Shown here in pieces: positions 52,900-60,979 of a DNA stretch of 64,000 bases. The notes below the pieces were generated by a model, which was not told the origin of the DNA, did not search any database, and was given only the letters and a program-made list of their open reading frames with translations. The DNA comes from Pseudomonadota bacterium (GTDB lineage Bacteria > Desulfobacterota > Binatia > Binatales > Binataceae). The position numbers were made by a program, and so were the translations under genes. The DNA is taken from positions 310,001-374,000 of the forward strand of contig JAJPHI010000011.1 of NCBI GenBank assembly GCA_021325355.1, given 5' to 3'. Within the stretch, counting starts at the first letter, position 1. Every line of letters starts with the position of its first letter.

Positions 52900-53340
52900 A
52901 TGGCATTTCCGTACAAATTGATTCTTTGCCCGGTCGCCTTCGATGAAAATTCGCTCCGCGTCCTCAGAGAGGCCGCCGCTATCGCGCGCGCCTTCGGCGG
53001 CAAGATCGTCGTGCTGCACGTCGTCTGGATCAATCCGCTGTCCACCGAAGGTTTTGTTTTTGCCGAACTGCGCGACTCACAGACCAAGGCTGCTCTCGAC
53101 AAGCTCACTCAATTCGTCGCCGGCGAACTGAGCGGTGTGGACCATCAGTTGGCCGTTGAAGTGGGCGAGGCCGGTGACACGATTCTTGACCTCGCCAAGG
53201 ATCTCAAACCCGATCTCATCGTGATGGCGACCCATGGCCGCCACGGCGTCAAACACCTGATGCTCGGCAGCGTCGCCGAACGGATCGTCCGTTCCGCCGA
53301 CGCGCCCGTGCTGACCATCCATCCCCACATCCCGTCCTGA
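52900..53340 (+). CDS. Universal stress protein (UspA family)
   Basis: A 146-residue single Usp domain. It starts YKLILCPVAFDENSLRVL, with the nucleotide-binding G-2x-G-9x-G-S/T region as MATHGRHGVKHLMLGSVAERIV. ATP-binding members act in stress tolerance and adhesion. The ATG at 52900 has AGGAG seven bases upstream, which excludes the longer frame from 52831. The following hypothetical gene is 26 bases away. Confidence 0.93.
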   Translation: MAFPYKLILCPVAFDENSLRVLREAAAIARAFGGKIVVLHVVWINPLSTEGFVFAELRDSQTKAALDKLTQFVAGELSGVDHQLAVEVGEAGDTILDLAKDLKPDLIVMATHGRHGVKHLMLGSVAERIVRSADAPVLTIHPHIPS

Positions 53341-53366
53341 AAAAGGCCAAGTCTGCGTGTGTCACG

Positions 53367-53768
53367 ATGATTCCGCCCCGTCAACTGCTCAATGCGATCG
53401 TTGATTCGCTGCGCACCGTGATCGGTCCGGCCATCAGCGAACCCTATCCGAAGTCGCAGGCGTTTATGGCCGCCGTGATTCTGGAATTCGTCGCTCGCCA
53501 AATCGACGACGATCGCGCGGCTGCCGACCCCGCCCACGCCACTATCGCCGCGCTCTTCGCCGAACTCGCGCGGATACCCGAATGCCGATCGTTCGCGACC
53601 GATCACCCCGACGCCGACGCGGCGCAATTGTGTGCCTTGATCGAGCGGCTTTACGCCGCGCGCGACGCCCTCGGCCCTGAAACTTTTGCGACCGCCAATA
53701 ACGCTGTCCGCGCGGCCCTCCGTCGCTTGCTCGATCAGGACCTTAAAGTCGCCAGGAGCGAGGGCTGA
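53367..53768 (+). CDS. Hypothetical helical protein upstream of phosphotransferase
   Basis: A 133-residue, all-helical soluble protein without recognisable motifs. It reads as a small four-helix bundle with a central Pro-rich turn (ADPAHATIAALF). It directly precedes the phosphotransferase gene with two bases between stop and start, so it likely is its accessory or a co-expressed partner. Similar small genes next to aminoglycoside-phosphotransferase-like enzymes occur in actinobacteria, but I cannot assign a family here. Confidence 0.7.
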   Translation: MIPPRQLLNAIVDSLRTVIGPAISEPYPKSQAFMAAVILEFVARQIDDDRAAADPAHATIAALFAELARIPECRSFATDHPDADAAQLCALIERLYAARDALGPETFATANNAVRAALRRLLDQDLKVARSEG

Positions 53769-53770
53769 CC

Positions 53771-54802
53771 ATGGCCGCCGAGAATATCCAGAACAAAGTC
53801 GCCGCCTATCTTGCCGCCCGCATCCCGTCGGCCCGCGACCTCACCCTCGCCGATTGGGTGCAGACCGCGGTCGGCTATTCGCACGTCATCTACGTGTTCG
53901 ACGCCGCCTGGAGCGAAAATGGCCGGCCGATGCGTCGCGGGTTCTGCCTGCGCCTGGATTCCGGCACGAGCCTCTTGCGCGACCTGTCGAGCCTCGAGGA
54001 GCAGTTTCGCGTGCTCAAGGCGCTCGAGCCCACACCCGTGCCCGCCCCGAAGGCCTACTGGTTCGAGCCCGATCCGTCCCTGCTCGGCGGTCCGTTTCTG
54101 GTGATGGAAAGAATCGCCGGCGAGGCGGTCAATCCCTGGTCGCGCGCCGGCAAACAGTTCTACGCCGCCGCCGCCCAACGCGGCAAACTGCCGCGAAGCT
54201 TCGTCGAGGCGCTCGCCGCCCTGCACAACCTCGATTGGCGCGCCGCCGGTCTCGATTTCCTCGGCGTCCCCGCGCCGGGCCGGGACTTTGCCCTGCGCGA
54301 GATCGCCAAATGGGAGCGTCTCATCGCCGAATCCCATCACCAGCCCGAGCCGGTCCTGACCGAAGTCATCCAATGGCTCAAATCCAACGCGCCCCAGGCG
54401 CAGCGCCTCGCTTTCGTTCATGCCGCGTATCGCACCGGCAATCTGATGATCAACGACGACGCCATTTCGGCGATTATCGACTGGGAGCTGCAGGTGATCG
54501 GCGACCCGATGTACGACGTCGCCTATGTGCTGTCGGATCTGAATCGCGAAGGCTCGCCGCTGCTGTCGTGCGTCGTCGAACGCGATTTCTTCATCGACTA
54601 CTACCAGAAGCTGACCGGGCTCACGATCGATTTCGAGGCCTGCCGCTACTATCAGATCCTCTACATGATGCGCACCGCGGCATTCTGGATCAGCGCCTCG
54701 GGCCTATTCGCTGAGGGGCGAAGCCGCGACCTCCGCCTCGCCCGCACCACCTTCTCGGTGCCCGTGGTGCTGGACATGGCCGCTCGCGCACTGGGCTTCT
54801 GA
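53771..54802 (+). CDS. Aminoglycoside-phosphotransferase-like protein (ACAD10 type) with altered catalytic loop
   Basis: A 343-residue protein kinase-like fold. The N lobe ends with VMERIAGEAVNPWS, and the C lobe carries the catalytic loop HAAYRTGN (residues 217-224), where the family normally has HGDYRxGN. The general-base Asp is Ala219 here. The metal-binding IIDWEL (Asp237) is intact. Related ACAD10-type enzymes phosphorylate hydroxyacyl-CoA in fatty acid degradation, so the loss of the base suggests a binding or pseudo-kinase role, or an alternative mechanism. It is preceded by a small helical gene and followed by a large unknown gene. Confidence 0.85.
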   Translation: MAAENIQNKVAAYLAARIPSARDLTLADWVQTAVGYSHVIYVFDAAWSENGRPMRRGFCLRLDSGTSLLRDLSSLEEQFRVLKALEPTPVPAPKAYWFEPDPSLLGGPFLVMERIAGEAVNPWSRAGKQFYAAAAQRGKLPRSFVEALAALHNLDWRAAGLDFLGVPAPGRDFALREIAKWERLIAESHHQPEPVLTEVIQWLKSNAPQAQRLAFVHAAYRTGNLMINDDAISAIIDWELQVIGDPMYDVAYVLSDLNREGSPLLSCVVERDFFIDYYQKLTGLTIDFEACRYYQILYMMRTAAFWISASGLFAEGRSRDLRLARTTFSVPVVLDMAARALGF

Positions 54803-54961
54803 CCATCCGGTCGGCCGCCGCGCAACGGCGCTTCGCCACCCTTCGGTCAGCGCCGACGCTGCCGATGGTGTCCGCCTTTGGCGACCGCTTTCCCACAAAA
54901 TCGACCCATCAGCTATGCTGCTCGAAACTGCCTTGCGCATGACCGCCGGGAGAATCAACCA

Positions 54962-56080
54962 ATGCTCAGTTCCTTCGACGAAATGATGTGCCATCAACTG
55001 CCGACGACCATGGATCGCGTCCATACCGACAGCCCCGAATGGACCGAGCGCATCTACGTGAGCATCTACAATGTCCGCGACCAGGACACGATTATCGGAT
55101 GCGGCGTCGGTCAGTACCCCAACAAGAACGTCCAGGATGGTTTCCTCACCGTGTGGCATCGCGGCCGCCAATACAACTTCCGCGCGTCGCGCACGCTGCG
55201 TCCAAAAATCGATGAGGTCAGAATCGGACCGCTCGCCGTCGAGGTCCTCGAAGGTCTGCGGCGGTTTCGGATTCGTCTCGACGACAATCCCTCGACCCTG
55301 CGCGCCGATCTCGAATTTGTCGCGTCGATGAATCCGCACGAGGAAGAGCATGATTTTCGCCAGAGCGGCGGCAAGGTCGTGCAGGATATCTCGCGCTTCG
55401 ATCAGGTCGGCCGCGTGCGCGGCGAACTGCGCTTCGGCGACCATACCCTCAAGCTGACCGAGGATGCCTGGTGGGCGCATCGCGATCGCTCCTGGGGCAC
55501 CCGCCGTCCCCTCCGTACCGACGCCTCCGATGCCAAAAGCCGCACCAGCTTCGCGCCGTTCCTGTTTAGCTGGTCGGTCGCGCAATTCCCGCACTATGCG
55601 CTGCACTGGCGCTTCGTCGAGCGCGCCGCCGGCAAATACAGCTACCTGAGCGGCGAACGCGTCCAGCCCTGCGGTCAGCCGGCCGATCCCGGATGGCTGC
55701 TCGACCGGACCGAGCAGGAATTTCGCTGGGACGCGGCCGGGCCGATTCAGACCCTGCTCGGCGGAAATATCAAGTTGTACTTTAAGAATGGTGAAACCCG
55801 CGAGGTCGCCTTCCGTACCCTGCCGCCGCGCTGGCATCTCAAGGGCGGCGGCTACGGCGGTTATCGCGGATGGTACCACGGCGACAACAAGGGCGCCTTT
55901 TATTGCGAGCACGAGGTCTGGGACCTCAGCAATCCCACGGTGCTCGCCGAAGCCAGCACGCTCAGTGATCATCTAATCGAATGGCGGGTGGGCGACGAGC
56001 TGGGCTACGGCATCATGGAGTACGGCGTCGGCCCCGGCTATTACAAGTACCAGGAGATTCAGCATCTGCCGACCTTCTGA
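54962..56080 (+). CDS. Large conserved protein of unknown function beside the phosphotransferase
   Basis: A 372-residue cytosolic protein with many Trp, Tyr and Arg residues and alternating beta strands, as in lipocalin- or sugar-binding-like beta folds. Visible landmarks include DQDTIIGCGVGQYPNKNVQDGF, AWWAHRDRSWGTR and GYGGYRGWYHGDNKGAFY. Homologues of this style are found near phosphotransferases and SDRs in CoA- or steroid-degrading bacteria, so a shared pathway is plausible. The ATG at 54962 has GGGAG upstream. I cannot name a function. Confidence 0.78.
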   Translation: MLSSFDEMMCHQLPTTMDRVHTDSPEWTERIYVSIYNVRDQDTIIGCGVGQYPNKNVQDGFLTVWHRGRQYNFRASRTLRPKIDEVRIGPLAVEVLEGLRRFRIRLDDNPSTLRADLEFVASMNPHEEEHDFRQSGGKVVQDISRFDQVGRVRGELRFGDHTLKLTEDAWWAHRDRSWGTRRPLRTDASDAKSRTSFAPFLFSWSVAQFPHYALHWRFVERAAGKYSYLSGERVQPCGQPADPGWLLDRTEQEFRWDAAGPIQTLLGGNIKLYFKNGETREVAFRTLPPRWHLKGGGYGGYRGWYHGDNKGAFYCEHEVWDLSNPTVLAEASTLSDHLIEWRVGDELGYGIMEYGVGPGYYKYQEIQHLPTF

Positions 56081-56111
56081 GCTTTGGCCGCTTGCCTTGA
56101 CTGTCTTTCCG

Positions 56112-56255
56112 GAGGGTCCTTATAGTGGCCCTCTGACGTTGGTAACATTGAACGTGAGGTTCGAACTAAAGCCTCAGCAAGCGAACCCGGCAACGCCGAC
56201 AAGCTCATCTGCTCCGCGATAGGCAGATGAACCGGCGTCAAAATGGAATTTTCCC
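56112..56255 (+). promoter_or_regulatory. Structured leader of thiC, unclassified
   Basis: The 187-base gap before thiC has several pairings: GAGGG/CCCTC near 56112-56133, TGAGG (56155-56159) with CCTCA (56172-56176), TTCG (56160-56163) with CGAA (56182-56185), which would compete or form a pseudoknot, and a long stem around TCATCTGC/GCAGATGA (56205-56230) enclosed by ACGCCG/CGGCGT. I do not see the conserved TPP riboswitch cores, CUGAGA and the ACCUGAUC-like segment. A regulatory RNA is inferred. Confidence 0.4.
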
Positions 56256-56267
56256 AGAGGTGGCCAC

Positions 56268-57581
56268 ATGACCCAGATCGAAGCTGCACGACGGGGCATT
56301 ATCACCCGGCAGATGAACGAGGTGGCCGAGGACGAAGGCCTCGCCCCCGCGGAAATACGCGAACTGGTTGCGTCCGGTGCGGTCGTCATTCCCCATAACC
56401 ATCATCACGACTTCCGCGCGATCGGCATCGGCAAACGCCTGCGCACCAAGGTCAACGCCAATATCGGCGCATCCAATTTCCATCAGTTGCTCAGCGAAGA
56501 GATCGAGAAACTTTACACCGCCGTCCGCTTCGGCTCGGATTCCGTGATGGATCTCTCGACCGGCAGCGACCTCGATCAGATTCGTGTCGAGATTCTCTCG
56601 CGCTGCCCGGTGATCCTCGGCACCGTGCCCATCTATCAGGTCGCCTCGGAGCGCTCGATCATGGACCTCGACGCCCCGTTCTTCCTCGAAGTGATCGAGC
56701 GTCAGGCCCGCCAGGGCGTCGATTACATGACCCTGCACTGCGGCGTGACTAAGGAGAGCGTCAGCAAGCTGCGCGGCCACCACCGTATCGAAGGTATCGT
56801 GTCGCGCGGCGGCGCGATTCTCGCCTCCTGGATCGAGCGGACCGGCAAGGAAAATCCCCTTTACGAGCACTTCGATGAAGTCTGCGCCATCCTCCGCGAG
56901 CACGACGTCACCATCTCGCTCGGCGACGGTCTCCGTCCCGGTGCCACCGGCGACGCCACCGATCGCGGCCAGCTCGCCGAATTGCTAATCCTCGGCGAAC
57001 TGACCGAGCGCGCGCGCGCCAACGGCGTGCAGGTCATGATCGAAGGGCCCGGCCATGTTCCCCTCGATCAAATCGAAGCTAATGTAAAACTTGAGAAACG
57101 GGTCTGCGGCGAGGCGCCCTTCTACGTGCTCGGGCCGCTGACCTGCGACGTCGCCCCCGGCTACGACCATATCACCGGCGCGATCGGCGGCGCGATCGCT
57201 TCCGCCGCCGGCACCGACTTCCTCTGTTACGTCACCCCCGCCGAGCATCTGCGCCTGCCCGATATCAATGACGTCCGCGAAGGCGTCATCGCCACCCGTA
57301 TCGCCGCCCATTCCGGCGACCTCGTCAAGGGCGTGCGCGCGGCCAAACTCTGGAACGATCAGATGTCGCGCTATCGCAAGGCCCTCAACTGGGAAGGCAT
57401 GTACGCGATGGCGATGGATCCCGATAAGGCGCGCCGCTACAAAGAGGAGAGCGAGGCGGCCGGCTCGAACGTCTGCTCGATGTGCGGCTCGCTCTGCTCC
57501 ATCAATGTCGACAACGCCGCGCTCAAATTCGCCCGTCGCAAGGCCGTGGACGAGACCGAGTTGCATGCCGCCGCAAGCTGA
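56268..57581 (+). CDS. thiC: Phosphomethylpyrimidine synthase ThiC, short type
   Basis: Radical SAM enzyme rearranging 5-aminoimidazole ribotide to the thiamine pyrimidine. The 437-residue sequence is the short archaeal-like form without the N-terminal extension of E. coli ThiC. VNANIGASNFHQ, MDLSTGSDL, MTLHCGVTKESV and LSPGD-like ISLGDGLRPGATGDATD are the core blocks. The C-terminal iron-sulfur ligands are CSMCGSLC. The anaerobic benzimidazole enzyme BzaF is a close paralogue that cannot be excluded by eye. AGAGGTGG precedes the ATG. The peroxiredoxin gene overlaps its last 17 bases. Confidence 0.93.
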   Translation: MTQIEAARRGIITRQMNEVAEDEGLAPAEIRELVASGAVVIPHNHHHDFRAIGIGKRLRTKVNANIGASNFHQLLSEEIEKLYTAVRFGSDSVMDLSTGSDLDQIRVEILSRCPVILGTVPIYQVASERSIMDLDAPFFLEVIERQARQGVDYMTLHCGVTKESVSKLRGHHRIEGIVSRGGAILASWIERTGKENPLYEHFDEVCAILREHDVTISLGDGLRPGATGDATDRGQLAELLILGELTERARANGVQVMIEGPGHVPLDQIEANVKLEKRVCGEAPFYVLGPLTCDVAPGYDHITGAIGGAIASAAGTDFLCYVTPAEHLRLPDINDVREGVIATRIAAHSGDLVKGVRAAKLWNDQMSRYRKALNWEGMYAMAMDPDKARRYKEESEAAGSNVCSMCGSLCSINVDNAALKFARRKAVDETELHAAAS

Positions 57582-58053
57582 CCCGCCGCGCCATCCCCAA
57601 TACGTCGAGGCCGCCTTCCTCCGCCTCCCCGATCAGCACGGCAAGCTCCGTGAGCTGGTCGAGTTTCGCGGCCGCACCCTGGTGCTGTACTTCTATCCCA
57701 AGGACGACACCCCAGGATGCACGGTCGAGGGCAAGGAGTTTCGCGACCTCTACGATGAATTCGTCGCCCTCGATTGCGAGGTCGTCGGTGTCAGCACCGA
57801 CGCGGTCGAATCCCATCGCGCTTTCGCCGCCAAACACGCCTTGCCCTTCACCCTGCTCGCCGATACCGCCGGCGACCTGGCGCGGACGCTCGGCGTGCTC
57901 AACGGCGCACGCGCCGACCGCACCACCTTCGTCCTCGCCGCCGACGGGCGTCTCGTGCGCACCTTTACCGAGGTCGCGCCGCGCGGCCACGCCCGCCAGG
58001 TGCTGAACTTTGTGCGCTCCTGGCACGAATCCCATCGGATGCTCGGCGGCTAG
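57565..58053 (+). CDS. bcp: Thiol peroxidase of the Bcp/PrxQ group
   Basis: A 162-residue peroxiredoxin. The peroxidatic cysteine is Cys52 in YPKDDTPGCTVEGKEF, with Pro and Thr of the PxxxTxxC motif. Where E. coli Bcp has its resolving cysteine five residues later, this protein has Lys, so it is a 1-Cys type or uses another thiol. The arginine (DRTTF) in the active site is present. The ATG lies inside the end of thiC, which implies co-expression. It scavenges hydrogen and organic peroxides. Confidence 0.9.
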   Translation: MPPQADPPRHPQYVEAAFLRLPDQHGKLRELVEFRGRTLVLYFYPKDDTPGCTVEGKEFRDLYDEFVALDCEVVGVSTDAVESHRAFAAKHALPFTLLADTAGDLARTLGVLNGARADRTTFVLAADGRLVRTFTEVAPRGHARQVLNFVRSWHESHRMLGG

Positions 58054-58154
58054 ACCAGCCCACTCGCGGCCGGTCTGTGGTATGGGCGCCGAAATGATGC
58101 TTACAATGCTGCTACCTGAGCAGATACCTGGCCGGCCAGGCAAAGGATTCCGAT

Positions 58155-59375
58155 ATGGCAAAGACCTCCAAGAATATCCTCGACGAAGCCCGCTCCGCGA
58201 TTAAGTCCATCGATATCGACGAAGCTCGCCGGATGCTCGAAAAGCCGGGCACCGTCCTGATTGACGTGCGCGAAAGCGACGAGTGGCGCCAGGGCCATAT
58301 TCCCCAGGCCGTCGCCATCCCGCGCGGCTTCCTCGAATTGCGTATCGAGGAGAAGGTCCCCGATCACAAGGCCCCGGTGATCCTGCAATGCGCCTCGGGC
58401 ACGCGCTCGCTGCTCGCCGCTCGCACCCTGCGCGAGCTCGGCTACGAAAACGTCTATAACCTGACCGGCGGCTTCAATGCCTGGAAGGATCGCGGACTGC
58501 CGTGGATCGCCGACCGCGCCTTTACCCCCGAAGAGCTCAATCGCTACTCACGCCATTTCGTGATTCCCGAAGTCGGCGAAAAAGGCCAGGCCAAGCTGCT
58601 TGATTCCCGGGTCCTCATCCTCGGCACCGGCGCCCTCGGTTCCCCTTCATCGCTCTATCTCGCCGCCGCCGGCGTCGGCACCATCGGCCTCGTCGATTTC
58701 GACGTGGTCGATTCCTCCAATCTGCAACGTCAGATCGTTCACACCACCGATCGCGTCGGGATGCCGAAGACCGAATCGGCGCAGAAGCAGATCAATGCTC
58801 TCAACCCCGGCATCAAGGTCATCCGTCACGATGTGCGGCTGAGCTCCGACAACGTGATGGAGATCATCAAAGACTACGACGTCGTGGTGAATTGCGGCGA
58901 CAACTTCCCGACCCGCTATCTCATCAACGACGCCTGCGTGCTGGCGAAAAAGCCCCTGGTCGACGGCGCCATCTTCCGCTTCGAAGGGAACGCCACCGTC
59001 TTTTATCCCGCCGCCGGTGGTCCGTGTTACCGCTGCCTTTATCCGGAACCGGCGCCGCCCGACATGGCACCCTCCTGCGCCGAGGCCGGCGTGCTCGGCG
59101 CGCTGCCCGGCATCATCGGTTCGATCGAAGCGCTCGAAGCCATCAAGCTCCTGCTCGGCGCCGGCAAACCCTTGATTGGCCGCATGGTCTATTTCGATAC
59201 GCTGTCCAACGATTACGTGCGCATTCTCAAGATTCGCAAGAATCCCGAGTGCCCGGTCTGCAGCGATCATCCGACCCAGACCACGCTCATCGACTACGAG
59301 GCATTCTGCGGGCTGGCCGCGCCCGCCACTGACGGCGCCGGCGATGCCCAACATGCCGCCGCCGCAGGTCGTTGA
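58155..59375 (+). CDS. Rhodanese-MoeB/ThiF fusion, sulfur-carrier activating enzyme
   Basis: A 406-residue fusion with rhodanese first (residues 20-118, Cys79 in LQCASGTRSLLAA) and an E1-like adenylating domain second (residues 125-385). The E1 part has RYSRHFVIPEVGEKGQAKLL, the ATP-loop GTGALGSPSS at 157-166, SNLQRQIVH, and two CxxC zinc motifs (CYRC and CPVC). Such proteins adenylate and then sulfurate MoaD, ThiS or CysO. The order is opposite to actinobacterial MoeZ. AAAGGA precedes the ATG. No sulfur carrier gene is adjacent. thiC lies just upstream. Confidence 0.92.
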   Translation: MAKTSKNILDEARSAIKSIDIDEARRMLEKPGTVLIDVRESDEWRQGHIPQAVAIPRGFLELRIEEKVPDHKAPVILQCASGTRSLLAARTLRELGYENVYNLTGGFNAWKDRGLPWIADRAFTPEELNRYSRHFVIPEVGEKGQAKLLDSRVLILGTGALGSPSSLYLAAAGVGTIGLVDFDVVDSSNLQRQIVHTTDRVGMPKTESAQKQINALNPGIKVIRHDVRLSSDNVMEIIKDYDVVVNCGDNFPTRYLINDACVLAKKPLVDGAIFRFEGNATVFYPAAGGPCYRCLYPEPAPPDMAPSCAEAGVLGALPGIIGSIEALEAIKLLLGAGKPLIGRMVYFDTLSNDYVRILKIRKNPECPVCSDHPTQTTLIDYEAFCGLAAPATDGAGDAQHAAAAGR

Positions 59376-59400
59376 AACTGCCGGAAATCCCCAAGCTTAG

Positions 59401-59434
59401 GCAACGACGGGAGTCATCTGACGCCCGTCGTTGC
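59401..59434 (+). repeat. Inverted repeat before histidine phosphatase gene
   Basis: GCAACGACGGG (59401-59411) and CCCGTCGTTGC (59424-59434) form a perfect 11-bp stem. GTCA/TGAC in the loop can extend it. No T-run follows on the plus strand. It may be a terminator for the rhodanese-E1 gene or a regulatory dyad. It lies 24 bases before the next ATG. Confidence 0.55.
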
Positions 59435-59457
59435 ACAAAAAGGAACGTGCAGGCACG

Positions 59458-60189
59458 ATGGCCCTGGGACCTTTCTACGTGGCGCAGAAGCTAATCGAAG
59501 ACCACGACCTCAGCGGCGCCGCGATGCTCATGCGGCACGGCGAGACCGACTGGAATCGCGAAGGCCGCGTGATGGGCCGCAATCCGGTGCCCCTCAACGA
59601 TCGCGGCCGCAGCCAGGTCGAGGCCGCCGCGCGCTTCGCCCAGACCATCCGGCCCGATCTGATTGTCACGAGCCCGCTCGTCCGCGCCCGTCAGTCCGCC
59701 GAAATCATGGCCGCCGGCCTCGGCGGCAATATCACAGTGCTCGAAGAGCCCGATATCGCCGAAGTCCTCTACGGTCGCTGGGAGGGCATCGTCTATCACG
59801 ACCTCATCCAGGACCCTTACTACGTCGAATATCGCAAGTCGCCGATCGAACATCCCACGCCCGGCGGCGAAACCATCCCGCAGGTTCAGGAACGCGGAGT
59901 TGCGGCCGTGACCAGAATCCTGCGCGCCAATCACGGCAAACGCGTGCTGTTCGTCTCGCACGGCGATATCATCCGCACCGTGCTCTGCCACTTTCTGCGG
60001 ATGGAACTGGCGCACTTCCATCGCCTGCGCATCGACAACGCCTCGATCTCAACCGTGCAAATCTCCGGCAGGTTCGCCGAACTCAAGTTTCTCAACCTGC
60101 TGCCCAACCCCGGTCAGGCCTTCGTCGCGCCATTCGAAATCAAACACCCGAGCGCCGAGGCCGACGCCAAAGAACCCCAACAGGCCTAG
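59458..60189 (+). CDS. Histidine phosphatase family (phosphoglycerate-mutase-like) protein
   Basis: A 243-residue protein. The catalytic RHG tripeptide is in MLMRHGETDWNREGR (His27), the second His in VLFVSHGDIIRTVLCH, and the acidic residue in the LYGRWEGIVYHDL region. N- and C-terminal extensions (about 20 and 25 residues) are added to the core. It may be a cobalamin or adenosylcobalamin phosphatase, or a broad phosphatase. The open frame begins with TTG 59431, but ATG 59458 is the more likely start. Confidence 0.87.
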   Translation: MALGPFYVAQKLIEDHDLSGAAMLMRHGETDWNREGRVMGRNPVPLNDRGRSQVEAAARFAQTIRPDLIVTSPLVRARQSAEIMAAGLGGNITVLEEPDIAEVLYGRWEGIVYHDLIQDPYYVEYRKSPIEHPTPGGETIPQVQERGVAAVTRILRANHGKRVLFVSHGDIIRTVLCHFLRMELAHFHRLRIDNASISTVQISGRFAELKFLNLLPNPGQAFVAPFEIKHPSAEADAKEPQQA

Positions 60190-60243
60190 GGCAGGGCGCT
60201 CCGGCGCGAGGCTGGCGGAACGTCCGGAAGCCCGCGCAAGCCC

Positions 60244-60969
60244 TCAGGAGGCGATCTCGAAGGGCGCGACTGCGCCGTTCAGCAGGCCGCGTCCGGCGCG
60301 GCACTGCTTCGCACGGATCGCGTCGATCAACTCGCGTTCGGTGCGAATCGGTTCTGCGAACAGCGTCGTCACGATCCCGATCGAATTGGCCGAATGGGAA
60401 TCGGAGCCGGCCACCTCGGCGAGCCCCAGCGATCGCGCAACCTTGAGCGCGAATTGATTCTCCTCCTCCGAACACGCCGCATTCAGCACCTCGATCGCAT
60501 CACACATGCGAATGATCTCGAGCTGCGCGGCGCGCTCCGGATGCTCCACATCAATCGGCTCGTGATTCTCGTTGATGAACGCGAAGCGCGGATCGAGCTT
60601 GTAGCGGAACGGATGGTTCGCGATCATGATCCCGCCGCAGGCATCCACCGCTTTGCGCAAACCCGCCAGCTTGTAGATTCCGCCGACGTACTCGTTGAGC
60701 CCGAACACTCCGACGTGCCCCAGCTCCGTCGTCACTTCCATCCCGCGGATACAGGTGACGCCTGCCTCCGCCGCGAGCGGCGCGATCTCTTTGAGATCCC
60801 ACACGGTGTCGTGCTCCGTGACGCATACCGCGCCGATTTGGATGGCCCGCGCGCGTTCGATCAAATCCCGCGTCGCGAGATTCGAGTCAGCGCTGCCGCG
60901 ATTCGTATGCACATGGAGATCAATCGTGAAGTAGGCCCCGTTATGGTGGCCGCTCCCTGTCTCACTCAT
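60244..60969 (-). CDS. PHP-domain metal-dependent phosphoesterase
   Basis: A 241-residue PHP protein of the YciV/TrpH-like group. Metal ligands appear as DLHVHTNRGSADS (His-x-His), VTEHDTVWDL, ANHPFRYK and SDSHSANSIG. Proteins of this type hydrolyse 3'-phosphoadenosine-5'-phosphate-like or short RNA substrates. It sits 10 bases downstream of the cyclophilin gene on the same strand, so the two are likely co-transcribed. Confidence 0.88.
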   Translation of the reverse strand: MSETGSGHHNGAYFTIDLHVHTNRGSADSNLATRDLIERARAIQIGAVCVTEHDTVWDLKEIAPLAAEAGVTCIRGMEVTTELGHVGVFGLNEYVGGIYKLAGLRKAVDACGGIMIANHPFRYKLDPRFAFINENHEPIDVEHPERAAQLEIIRMCDAIEVLNAACSEEENQFALKVARSLGLAEVAGSDSHSANSIGIVTTLFAEPIRTERELIDAIRAKQCRAGRGLLNGAVAPFEIAS

Positions 60970-60979
60970 GGTTCACAAC

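Noticed and set aside
54704-55972. Minus-strand open frame opposite the large unknown gene
   Set aside because: No conserved motif, atypical composition, and no start with RBS.
56112-56255. TPP riboswitch upstream of thiC
   Set aside because: Expected for this gene, but the conserved TPP core sequences could not be found by reading both strands.
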